A stretch of DNA of 64,000 nucleotides from Epiperipatus broadwayi. Lineage: Eukaryota; Onychophora; Udeonychophora; Euonychophora; Peripatidae. The first letter of the stretch is position 1. Every line of letters starts with the position of its first letter. Location: the NCBI GenBank assembly GCA_028023455.1, contig JAQFVV010006633.1, positions 1 to 64,000 of the forward strand. The letters run 5' to 3'. A program made the translations under genes and the position numbers. The notes beneath the pieces are model-generated. The model had not been told where the DNA came from. It made no database searches and saw nothing but the letters and a program-made list of their open reading frames with translations. This document shows, one piece after another, positions 24,779-36,053 of the stretch.

Positions 24779-27705
24779 ATAGATATTTAAAAGAAATATG
24801 AATACTTCTATAGAAAGAAAGTATTTTTGTAGATTTTAAAAGATTAAAATGTATATCTTAAGTAAAGATATAAGAAGTAGTAATTTTAATAAATACTTGC
24901 CTTGTTAAGTCTTTGTGCTTAAAAGACTAAATATTGACGATTTGAAAAGGCAAATAGATTATAAATATGATTATTTAAAATCGTAATATAATAGAAGTAC
25001 TATATTGAAGTAATCTAAACGCTGGACGTTATAGATGGAGAAATTAATTCTTACCTGAATATGTTAATTATAAATGCGCAAGTAATACATGGATGTCCAA
25101 ATCAAGTTAAACTAAACCAAGCAAGCCAAGTTGATTAAAGTAATTTAATGAAAATAATATATAAACTATAAATTAGTTTAAAAATAATAACTTTAAAAAT
25201 AATATTTTATGAAGAACTGGATCCAGAAAGAACTTATAAACTATTTTTTTTAATTTTATTTGTTTTCTTATTGGAACTTATTTTTTTTTTAAAAAAAAGA
25301 ACGTTATCATTTTATTATAAACTTTCAAGAAACACGTGATTCAACGGAACAGGAAATAGTGTTCTATTGACTTTGTACATAGGATTTATTAGAACTTTTA
25401 TGGTAGAACAAAAGTCGTCGCTGGAATACGTAATATAATCTTTTATTTTATTTATTTAACATAAAATTTAAAATATTATTAAACTATTTAAAAGTAGGTT
25501 AGGTACATTTATTAAATAGTAACTTAAAAATAATATAATAATTAATTATATAAATTTATTTTTATAATTAATATAACACAGAATATTCTAATGAATGTTT
25601 ATGAGTGAAAATGTGAATGATTTTTATTTTATGAAGCTGCAAATTCCGAAGAATGCTGGGTAGCAGATTGGACATTATTATTATTATGGTAAAAATATTG
25701 TATAATGATTTTTAATGAATTTAATATGTTTTTTTTTTAGATCAACTGAATATTATGTTGTTGTAGAATGAATGGATAGATATTTTATGAAAACACATAC
25801 ATTATATTGGCAACGAACTTTATTAAAATATGCATAAGTTTTAATCTATAATATCAACATGATACAACATTACGTAAGAAGCTTAGAAATAATTATATGA
25901 TTCTTTCATAAATAAATTTTGATATTTTATTATGTTATAGTATTAGAATTATATTTATTCTTTATTTAGGTAATTATTTTATTATTTACAAGATAAGAAT
26001 AGATTTGAAAAGACTCTATTTTTTTTTTTTGTTTGTTTTATTAAATAAGTTAAGTTACATTTAGGTAGAAGCTTATTTTGGGATTGAAGTTTATTAAGTA
26101 TAGACAATGTAGTATAGGTAGTTTAGATAATGAATATTTTATTTAAAATTGATGTTTATTTTCCGGAAATTTTTAGATAAATTTAGAATATGTTTTATAG
26201 ATAGAAATTTATTAGAAAGGATTAAAATAATACATAAAGTAAAATAATGATTTTTTACATAGAAAAGAATCATAGAATTTATCTAGAGTAATGCTTTGTG
26301 AATTTGAAATTGATAAATGATTTAAGTAATAGTATTTGAACGGTACAGATATATAATGCATATTTGATAAAGCATATAACAGTCAATTATTTGTTTTACA
26401 TTACAAAGATTCATTAATTTTATAAAGCTATTAAACAATGCTAATAATAAAGTGAATACATGATAATACATTATAAATGATATTATTTTATTAATGTAGT
26501 TATTTAATAGGTAGAGCTACATTATGTACACATGCTACATAAATAGTCTTGACATATATTGTTATTTGTAGTAATTAAAGTACATTACTATTTATTTTAA
26601 AAAAATCTAAGTTTTTGAAAAACACACTGTAATATTATTAATATAGCATTTGAAGGAATGTAAAATTGCTTATTAAGTACATGAGTTAATAACAGTGTAA
26701 GCCTCTTATATTTGTATTTCTTATTTTTATTTATTTGTTGTCATAAATTCTAAAACTGTAAATAGTGTAAATAAATCTTATTTGAAGTTATTGTAAATAA
26801 ATTTGTTAATTTGTTTTAAAAGTGTGTCGAGTTTCATTATTTTTACCACAGCATTTTGACATCAGATGATTTGAAATAAACATAATATTTGCACAAAATG
26901 AATTTGTTATTATTATTTAGAATTGAATACCATATTTGCTTAACATTATTTTATAAGAATTGATTGACATGAACATAAATATTACAATGGTCATAAGATA
27001 ATTATAATGCACATTATAAGAATACAGTATTGTTTATTGCCACAGATTATTAAGTATAAGATTTTTGATCTATTTTAAAATGAAGATACCATATGAAATA
27101 AAAAATATACATATGATTGTTTATTCATTTAATGATAGATTATATCATAGAAATAGATGAGATTAAATTACACTCGAAAATTAGTATTATTTATTATTAT
27201 TATTATTAAAATAAGTTAGGTGTATTTAAGTTTGATATAAAATCCCACATCATACTTATTTACATGAGTTATTATTATTTTAAAACAGCTTAGAAGAACC
27301 TGAGATTATTTAATTATATTTTAAGTTAAAAGTTAGTATTTATTTTAGTATTATTAAAGATAATTATTTCATTTAAAAGTCATAAGAATGCTATAGATGT
27401 AGTGGTAAGATGATAAGGTAGTGGTAGTATTCTTATGCCATTGAGACAGTATCATGGGAGATATTGACTCAGTGTAAATCTGCTTATTACTTTGTAACTT
27501 TACTTCACAGTCTCATAATTTTTAAAATACTTATTTAATTAGTATAATCGAGAACTATATTGATTTTAAAGATTGATAATAAATTTAATTAAGATATGAT
27601 AATTTAAAAGTATATTAAAGATAGATATGCAAATTTTTATTAAGCATAATAATGTAACTGAGCTAGTTGTATTTTAAACTATTTTATATATCAAGAAGTA
27701 AGGGT

Positions 27706-27709
<4 letters not shown>

Positions 27710-27744
<35 letters not shown>

Positions 27745-27751
27745 TACTTAT

Positions 27752-27797
<46 letters not shown>
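27710..27797. repeat. (TA)n microsatellite, two blocks
   Basis: Two TA blocks are separated by GTATATTACTTATTGA, directly after the right end of element F. Confidence 0.95.
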
Positions 27798-27799
<2 letters not shown>

Positions 27800-27800
<1 letters not shown>

Positions 27801-30800
27801 TTTTATTTAATCATACAACTTCAGACACATGAATAATCTGAAATAAGCAAATAACAAAAAGCATTTCTTATTGAACTAATGCTATTCAGTTTGTCCAAAT
27901 CACAATCTCTTGGATGTCTTTATTACTTTTTATCAGTATCTATTCGTGACAATTTTTCTGCATTTTTTTGTCCTCAACTACTTTAATTTTAAAATGATGT
28001 TAAATAGTGCATTCAAAAGAGTTGACGCTTGTAAATTAAATTATAATATTTTGCAATGGTTAGCAAGTATAATATAAATAATTAAAAATGGTTAAAGTTA
28101 AATATATATACTTTAAATGTATGATGATGATGATCAAATAAGCCAGCTCTAAAGGTTAAATTAAATATAATTATTCCAAAAATATTTTTTTATTTTTTTT
28201 CTAGATTCAACTTAAAATTAATTTTTTAGGCATCAAGCTTGTAAATATAAAAAGCTTACTGCTGTAAATCTTAATACCACTGATCATTATCATTTTAAAT
28301 TACTACCATTATCTCTGCATGTCACCCAGTAAACAAGAAAGGCTTCTTAGAGTTAGTGAATATTAGTTGAATATGTTTGCAATGAGTTTGAAAAACAAAT
28401 TCAAAGAAAATTGGTTAATAAAAAATAAATAAGCCAGGAATTTATTAACAATAAATAGATTTTAAAAAATAAAATTGTTGGTTAACTTTTTGCAATTGCT
28501 ACCAGACAAATATGATAAATATGAAAAAAAGAAATAATAATAAATATTAAAACATAAGACCTTGTTGATAAATATAACAAGCAAATCTTACCATTATACA
28601 AATGTCTTAAAGTTTTAAATCATCATAATCTCTATCAATCCTATCCTGTTTGTGATTACCTTCTTGGGGAATTGATGATGGCAAACATAGTTGATGGATT
28701 TCTTTACAAATATATGATAGGTCCTATGGAAGAATTCACTTCTTTTTTTACAGCATATGTTTTTTATTTAAATTAGGCAACATCATATTTTAACAAACTT
28801 CAGCTTTTGCCTGGATCCAATTGCCTAGGTCCAAGTCTTTTCACTGGTGTGATTAAAATTGAATAGCTAGCTATGTTAAATATTCTTTTACTAGCTAATT
28901 TTATCATACTTACTGTGGTTAATAGAGTATTTAAAAATATTTTAAAACAGTTAGCAATGTATGGCTATTAGAACAAATTCTGTGGGAATCTATTTTAACC
29001 AGCATTTTCTCCTGTCTTCACAGAATCAGTTGTACTACTTTATTCTTGAGCTAAGTCTTAGATTACATTACTGTCATTTTTCTTGTTAGACCTATTTATA
29101 TGTTCTCCCAAACAACTAACATGTAATCAAGTCTACGTTTACTTATAACAGGATGTTTATCAAAAAATGTATTTATCAAGACTTAATTATAATATTTAAA
29201 ATCCATTTATTTACAAAAACAGCATTTTTCATAACTGTTTTTTTACTCATTACATTATTTTATAAATGATTATATAATATTAAAAATGTATTTTTTTTTA
29301 TTTAAGGTAATAATAGCAAAAAAAAAATCATGATCAAACTTTGAAATTTATTCTCTAACTTTCTCAATTATAGTGCTTATAATTTTTAATAACATATTTA
29401 GATTTGCCATTCACTTTACAACAAAAAAGGGCAAATTATTTCTTTAAACTCTCATTCATCAGGAAAATCTGAAAGAGTAAAAAAATACAATATATTTTTA
29501 AACGATGCAAATCATATTCATTTATATACACTAAACTAATTTTTCTCTCTTTTTTACATTATATAAGTTATCATTTTATTATTGGAAATTTTATATAGTA
29601 CATTTTATTTATTACATTTTTAATAATATGGTTAACTCTATAGATCTCTTTCTTTTTAATTTCTTAAACTGTTATATTTAAGTTACACACATATTATATC
29701 TAGTATACACACATGGCAATTTATTATAATATTTATTAAGATTTCTTAACCATGTAGCTTTGTAACACAATTAATTTGAACTGCAATTAAATCTATAATG
29801 TTACAATATATATTAAATCTAATTTTTTTTCAAAGCTATATAGTTTTATAAATGCAATCATATAATAATACTCACAAGCTAATCTAAACCATAAATCTGT
29901 AATCTATTAATTAATGCAAATAAAAAATGAATTCCCACCTTTCACTCTGGTCTAATATGTTAATGTAGACAAATAATTGACACTTTTACATGTATGGTTT
30001 AGGTAAGTTTGTGGCTCTTATCATATGATTATAAAAATACATACCTGTCAGCTAAATCATGTTCATTATCTAAATAATAACTAATAGTAGTGTGGTTAAT
30101 TTCCTTTCATAACAGATTAAATTTTTCTGTCTAATAATGTCCAAGTGTCAACCTTTCTGATCTATATTAATATATTAGACAAGTGTGGAAGGTGGATATT
30201 CATTTTTACTTATGAATATGGTCTTCACAATAGATTTTAGATTCGTGGTTTAAATAAGTTTGTGTCTGTTATCATGTGATAAATATATATATACACACAC
30301 ACACACATCTGGATCTTGTTTTATGCAGTAGATAGGTTTCACAGAGGCATTAAAAAAGTCCCACAAAAATAGACTTAACTTACCTTGAAAAATGGGGAAT
30401 ATGTTCCAGTAATTTTCAGAATTCACATAAAAGCAAAGCGACAAGGAAAAATTACTTTAAATTTTGCATTAAAAAAATAAGCAAATAAAATATGATTAAT
30501 AAAAAATTTCAAATATTTGAAAAAAATTAATACAAGACAATTTTTTTACTTTTTTTATTAACTACAGTATTTAATTTTTCATACATATTTTAATCATTAC
30601 CACTGGCGTTCATTTGTAAACTGGTAAGAAATCAGATTCGATGTGATGTGATGTGATGTATTGTGGCTTCTCCTTAAATGAAATCAAGAATCTCTCAGCA
30701 ATTATGCCCAGAGAAACTTGTTAGCCACTTTATTTTTAATCTGATGTGATGTACAGCTAACACCACTTTCAGTCTTGTGCTGTGTTAATGGTTTTCTGTT

Positions 30801-31508
30801 TCTATATTTAAAAAATGACAGTGCAATTAAAACATCAAGATTATCATTAGAAAAATTATTTTCAGTTTATAAAATCTTCATTTTTTAGTTTAAAAATCTA
30901 AAAGATTGTTTATTTCTGTTATATATAATAAAATACATTTAAAAACTTTAATTTTTTTGAATATTTATTGCAATACTTTTATATGTAAGTATAAATCTAT
31001 TATTATTATTTACTCATTAGTATAAATAGGTTATTTACATAGAAGCTAAAATTCTAAATACAGCTTCAGGCCATATTCATGTTAGCTGCTAATATAATGT
31101 TATTTTTTTTTGGGGGGGGGAGGAGTATTTCAAGTGAAATTAAGTTATTAATAATGTAAATTTCTTGATATCTAATAAATATAGTGAAATATGAAAGATA
31201 TTAAGAAGAAACATGAATCACATAACTTCAAAATCGCATTAAAATAATCTGCATAAAATGAGACTCAGATGTATATAATTTACAGTGCTAATATGAATGT
31301 TTTTGAGATTAACTCAATAAATTTCTGATTGATTAAAAAATTCATGCTTTTTAGAAAATAACATTATAGACAATCTTTCTAATATATGAAGAAGACAAAG
31401 TTAAAATGGTATCATTTTAACTTTAAATACATTGATGAACCTAGAGGGCTATTCATTTATATTTAAAAATCAATAGTTGCAATGAGTTAATTTCCAAAAC
31501 ATTATATA
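27800..31508. other. AT-rich non-coding stretch
   Basis: No gene or repeat family was recognised. A short GATGT tandem (about 30639-30661) and a related CTGATGTGATGTAC phrase at 30741 are the only internal repetition I see. A T8G9 run lies near 31103-31120. Confidence 0.5.
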
Positions 31509-32362
31509 CAAGAGGGTACCCAAAAATAACCCGAATTTTGTAATAAAAAATTCTGTATTTATTTTTAGGTATTACAATTGAATCAGTTTCAAAGTATTTT
31601 TCATTTAATGCCATGCAATGATCTAAATGTGTTTTTCACTTTTGGAAGTAGTATGAAAACTCTTGCAAAGAGATGCCTTTTACATCATCATTGGGTTTTT
31701 TTCACCATTTTAAGTTTGCTATAAAAAATGAGACATTTTTTTATTCAAGAGAATAAAAAAAGTTGTGCTAGAGTGAGAGCAAACAAATATTGACTGATGG
31801 ATAAAATGGCTCATGCTAAAACTTAATTGAAAATTGTTTCATATTTAAGGCTTTGTGTGCTAGCACATTGTCATAGTGAAGATTGCACTCCTTACTTTGC
31901 CACAAAACAGGACATTTACATTTTACCATATCACAGAAAAGTTTTAGAACTTGTTGGTTTGAAAAACCTGATCATTTTGTATGAATTCTGAGTGAACAAT
32001 GCTGTTTGCATCTAATAAAAATCAGCATTGTCTTAATATTAAACTTCATTTTCCAAACTTGTTTTTTTTCTGGAGCAACTCACTTGTAAATGATTTCAAG
32101 CATTGTAACTTTTTCTTTCTATTTTTCCTAAAAGAAAACAGATTTTCACATTGTTCCAATTTTTGAACCATTATAAAATTGACAAAAATGTGAAATGCAC
32201 TTTATAAAAAATATGCCACATGGTACCACAATTTTACATGATACATCACTTGGTAGATTGATACAAAAGGGTCTCCACAAGAATTATCTAGATACAGGAG
32301 CATGTACTATAGCACCTGTGGCCCCAGAGAATGATTCTAGTTATTTTGAGTACCCCCTCACA
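31509..32362 (-). pseudogene. mariner-like transposon, internally deleted and inactive
   Basis: The ends carry diverged TIRs: GAGGGTACCCAAAAATAAC on the left, and GAGGGGGTACTCAAAATAAC as the reverse complement of the right, each preceded by TA. Minus-strand frames give mariner transposase pieces in order: KTMLIFIRCKQHCSLRIH (expected first catalytic Asp replaced), LHYDNVLAHKALNMKQF (second Asp kept, codon at 31870-31872), a decayed YSPDLAPCDFF-like block reading HNFFYS (third Asp now Asn), and a C-terminal HLDHCMALNEKYFETDSIV. In-frame stops are present. At about 854 bp it is shorter than the usual 1.3 kb, and the DNA-binding half is missing. Confidence 0.85.
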
Positions 32363-32729
32363 TATACTTAGCGTATAGCTTAAGTAGATTTTAAAATAAT
32401 TAAAAATAAATTCTCTCAAGTGAGTATGATTTTAAAGGTATATAAAAAGAAAATATGTTTACAAATGTTTTGCAATTGATTTTACCAATGTATGAAATGC
32501 TTTTAGATTACTTACTATATAATTTTGCATTTTCTTGAAAGATTAGCAACAATAGGAGTGGTAAAAGTGATTTGACATTGATCTGGTCATTTGTCTAAAC
32601 CAAAACTGCATATACAATGTTAAAAAATTGTTATATATATATATGTTAAAACGAAGATTTGCACGGGTTAAATATATAAAATACATATTTTGCGGGTTCA
32701 TCCGTGTTAAAAACTTTTAATATCAATAT

Positions 32730-32769
32730 ACTGACGTTTCGACTTGGTCACACAAGCCATCCACAGAGT
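32730..32769 (-). ncRNA. hammerhead-ribozyme-like motif, left arm
   Basis: This is the inverted copy of the motif at 33620-33659. GACGTTTC (32733-32740) through CCACAG (32761-32766) is its reverse complement, with the same core substitution. Confidence 0.5.
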
Positions 32770-32799
32770 TATAAAAAGGTAGAAAGACGGTTGTAGAGG

Positions 32800-33155
32800 C
32801 GCTACAATCACTGGTTTGAATAAAACATTAAAAATCCCACCAATAGCAAAAATGTTAAATTTAAGAATGTTTTTTAAAGAAATCTTTCCAAATAGGAGGA
32901 AGTTTGCACGTATCATCTCGCTTATTGATACAATCTGGCCTTTTAAGTATCTCAATGGCTTCTCTGATTTTGCATTGGTAGAGATTATCACATCTGGATA
33001 TGATCCTGGTACTAGAAAAATCTATTTTATGACCTGAATCTATAGTATGGAGTGAGAGTGCTGATGATGATGAGTGTTGTTTAACTGCATTAGCATGCTC
33101 ATCTCTCCTAACACTGATGCGACGATTACTCATACCTATGTAAGAAGCTTTACAA
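32800..33155 (-). pseudogene. Penelope-like GIY-YIG endonuclease fragment, left arm
   Basis: The minus-strand frame contains YIGMSNRRISVRRDEH, SALSLHTIDSGHKIDFSS and YQCKIREAIEILKRPDC. It is identical to the right-arm copy except Leu for Phe after IREAIEI. The frame upstream of YIG is disturbed by the 62-bp duplication. Confidence 0.8.
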
Positions 33156-33225
33156 TTTGCTCATCTCTCCTAACACTGATGCGACGATTACTCATACCTA
33201 TGTAAGAAGCTTTACAATTTTTACA

Positions 33226-33528
33226 TGTAAAAATTGTAAAGCTTCTTACATAGGTATGAGTAATCGTCGCATCAGTGTTAGGAGAGATGAGCATGCTAAT
33301 GCAGTTAAACAACACTCATCATCATCAGCACTCTCACTCCATACTATAGATTCAGGTCATAAAATAGATTTTTCTAGTACCAGGATCATATCCAGATGTG
33401 ATAATCTCTACCAATGCAAAATCAGAGAAGCCATTGAGATATTTAAAAGGCCAGATTGTATCAATAAGCGAGATGATACGTGCAAACTTCCTCCTATTTG
33501 GAAAGATTTCTTTAAAAAACATTCTTAA
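33226..33528 (+). pseudogene. Penelope-like GIY-YIG endonuclease fragment, right arm
   Basis: The frame reads TCKNCKASYIGMSNRRISV and continues to IREAIEIFKRPDC and WKDFFKKHS before a stop at 33526-33528. A CxxC pair before YIG, the Arg-rich RRxxxRRDEH helix (catalytic Arg) and the Glu of IREAIEI are the usual PLE endonuclease landmarks. The ATG at 33157 lies in the duplicated left arm and is not a natural start. The domain is intact, but the reverse transcriptase that should precede it is missing, so the element is dead. Confidence 0.85.
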
Positions 33529-33619
33529 ATTTAACATTTTTGCTATTGGTGGGATTTTTAATGTTTTATTCAAACCAGTGATTGTAGCGCCTCTACAACC
33601 GTCTTTCTACCTTTTTATA

Positions 33620-33659
33620 ACTCTGTGGATGGCTTGTGTGACCAAGTCGAAACGTCAGT
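33620..33659 (+). ncRNA. hammerhead-ribozyme-like motif, right arm
   Basis: CTGTGGA (33623-33629) resembles the CUGANGA core with U in place of A at the fourth position. GGCTTG (631-636) can pair with CAAGTC (643-648) around a 6-nt loop. GAAAC-GTC (649-656) matches the second core half and cleavage triplet with a 2-bp stem III. ACT before the core can pair with AGT after it as stem I. One extra T sits between the core and stem II. Penelope-like elements are known to carry such motifs. The core substitution suggests this one is weak or dead. Confidence 0.5.
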
Positions 33660-33727
33660 ATATTGATATTAAAAGTTTTTAACACGGATGAACCCGCAAA
33701 ATATGTATTTTATATATATATATATAT

Positions 33728-34712
33728 TAGAGAAGTATAACAAATTTTTATACATATTAAATTATTTTTTTTAAAGAAATACTTTCATTGAATATGTACT
33801 CTAAAGATAAAAGATGTATTAAAAATAATAATACTTATTTTTTTTAGTAAAAATTGGTTATTGCTTTTCAAAGTAAGATTCTGTCAGTTATGTTAACATT
33901 TATTGCAGCATCGTTTTACAGGTTCATAATACATATAAAATTACTCATAAAATTTTAGCTAAATAGAGTCCAAAATTTATTAGAATGTGTTTTTAATAAC
34001 TGACATTTAATGCCATAAATATTTAAAAAGTTAATATAAAAAAGTAATGCTATTAAAATAGTAAAATTTGAGTTGATCTTAAATTAATTAATTGTTATTA
34101 TTTTTATTTTTTTTTGCAAATGTTTTATATTTTTCCACCTATTTTGCACTGAATATATTGATATCTTGTAATGTAAAAAAACATTTGTTTTAAAAAAAAA
34201 TATCAATACTTTTTATTTATTTTCTGACTATTTTTAACTACGAAAAGTAGGCATTCAGAACGTTGGAAGCAAATAAAGTGTAAAAGCAAATATAAAATTG
34301 ATGGTAATTCAGTTTATAGGTTAATAATTCTTCCATAAGATATTATTAAAATCTCTTATCAAATTGAAAATGGTAATCAGTTAGTTACTTAAATAATTAT
34401 CAGCTGCCAAAAATAGTCTTGACCAAGTAGTTAAGCAGATATAAGCTACTGTTAATTGTATTACATGGATTTTCAATCGTTTTCACTAGAGATTCTTTTA
34501 AATCGCACAAATCTTTACACTAAAGTTAGCCTTTCCGTTTTATTTTATGTAAAATATCAATTAAGTCAATGCAAATCTTATTTCATTTTTACATCCTTTT
34601 TGAAAATCTTAAAAAAAAGTTTTTATTTTTTTGAATTTTCCTTATATATAATTGTATAATATAATGGCGTTTACTGTTTAAATTTCTTCTATACGGAATC
34701 TAATAAATATAA
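33728..34712. other. AT-rich non-coding stretch, probably intron
   Basis: Nothing recognisable. It lies upstream of the cyclase exon on the same strand and is presumably part of its upstream intron. Confidence 0.5.
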
Positions 34713-34846
34713 TAAGTGCGCATATATGCACCTACAAAGAAACTTGTTATTTCATCTTATGAATGTGAGAACGTCGTAAAGCGCTAAGTCGTATTTAATT
34801 TCTAGAAATAACAAGGTTCTCTATAGTTGTGTATAAGCACACTTAA
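34713..34846. repeat. imperfect inverted repeat upstream of the cyclase exon
   Basis: AAGTGCGCATATATGCAC...GAAACTTGTTATTTC on the left pairs, at roughly three quarters of positions, with CTAGAAATAACAAGGTTC...GTATAAGCACACTT on the right. It looks like an old hairpin-type MITE. Confidence 0.5.
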
Positions 34847-34951
34847 TTATATAATGTGCTTATATACTTTTTGAGATATATATATATATATATCATTTCT
34901 TATAATCCTTTTTCATTAAATATACAAACATAATGTTGTCAAAAAAATTAT

Positions 34952-34999
34952 AAACTTTTAATCAGTCGAATTATAAATAAATCGATTGATTAAAAGTTT
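34952..34999. repeat. short perfect inverted repeat
   Basis: AAACTTTTAATCA (34952-34964) and TGATTAAAAGTTT (34987-34999) form a 13-bp stem with a 22-nt loop, about 70 bp before the splice acceptor of the cyclase exon. Confidence 0.7.
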
Positions 35000-35068
35000 T
35001 ATATATATAAGGATATAATGATATTTAGGTGTTTATATAAAATATAATCGTTATTTTATTTTTTATAG

Positions 35069-36053
35069 ATATTCCAGCATGGCGGATATTGGAAATGTTT
35101 GGGAAAATGTTCTTCGAGTTTTGTCAAGAATCTGGATATGATAAAATATTACAAGTGTTGGGGGCGACTCCTAAGGATTTTCTTCAAAATTTAGATGCAC
35201 TTCATGATCATTTAGCCACAATTTATCCTGGCATGAGAGCACCATCATTTCGTTGTACTGAAAGGGAATCAGATGGTGCAACTATCTTGCATTATTATTC
35301 TGAAAGAGAGGGATTAGAACATATAGTAATTGGCATTGTTAGGTCAGTCGCTTTGCAGTTGCACAATACTGAAGTTGATGTTGAAATTTTAAGACATAAA
35401 GATGAAGAGAATGATCATGTTCAGTTTGCTATATTAGAAAGAGATACTAAATATAATGTTAGTAGAACGGAATTAGAAGATTTTGATGAAACTTTATCTA
35501 AAGAACCTAAAATTAGTCCTGCTACTTTTTGCAGAGCTTTTCCCTTCCATATTATGTTTGACAAAAACTTAAAAGTTTATCAAGCAGGTACATCTGTGAC
35601 TAGGGTTATTCCTCAAATTAATCAAACAGATTGTATAATAACTTCATTGTTTGATTTAGTTAGACCTCATGTGGATTTCACATTTCAGAATGTGCTTTCC
35701 CATATCAATACGGTTTTTGTTTTGAGAACCAAAGAAGGTCTCTTGGAAACTCATAAAAAGGATATTTTGATCCATGAATCTGCAGCAATGAGATTAAAAG
35801 GACAAATGCTTTATATCTCTGAATCGGATATGGTGTTGTTTTTGTGTTCTCCTAGTGTAATGAATTTAGATGATTTAAATCGCAGAGGGTTATACCTCAG
35901 TGATATTCCTCTTCATGATGCTACAAGAGATTTAGTTTTGCTCTCTGAACAGTTTGAAGCAGAATACAAATTAACTCAAAAATTAGAAGTACTTACAGAC
36001 AAACTTCAACAAACTTATAGAGAGTTAGAAGAGGAAAAAAAGAAAACAGACAG
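35069..36053 (+). CDS. soluble guanylate cyclase beta-1 subunit, internal exon
   Basis: This exon encodes the middle of the nitric-oxide-receptor beta subunit, which binds haem and pairs with an alpha subunit to make cGMP in the cytosol. The acceptor TTTTTATAG ends at 35068. The donor ACAG|GTACTT follows 36053. There are 327 full codons plus two bases at each end. It begins [18 protein letters not shown] within the H-NOX domain. The proximal haem ligand His (LDALHDHL) is at 35203-35205. The haem-contacting YxSxR residues are at 35293, 35299 and 35305. Cysteines matching human C78 and C122 are at 35122 and 35254. A PAS-like domain covers about 35509-35913 ([26 protein letters not shown]). A coiled coil ([20 protein letters not shown]...EEEKKKTD) runs to the donor. 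The cyclase domain lies in later exons not seen here. The first about 60 residues are upstream. Reading past the donor gives low-complexity sequence to a stop at 36190-36192. Confidence 0.95.

Larger units (their letters stand above)
32672..33717. mobile_element. palindromic Penelope-like element remnant
   Basis: The left arm (32672-33225) and right arm (33226-33717) are near-perfect inverted copies around the centre TTACA|TGTAA. The left arm has a 62-bp tandem duplication (33097-33158 and 33159-33220) that is single in the right arm. I noticed one substitution between the arms (A or G near 32947), giving Leu versus Phe. Each arm encodes the C-terminal GIY-YIG endonuclease of a Penelope-like retroelement and ends in the CGAAACGTC tail. 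Reverse-transcriptase sequence is absent. Head-to-head inverted copies are known for this class. Confidence 0.85.
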
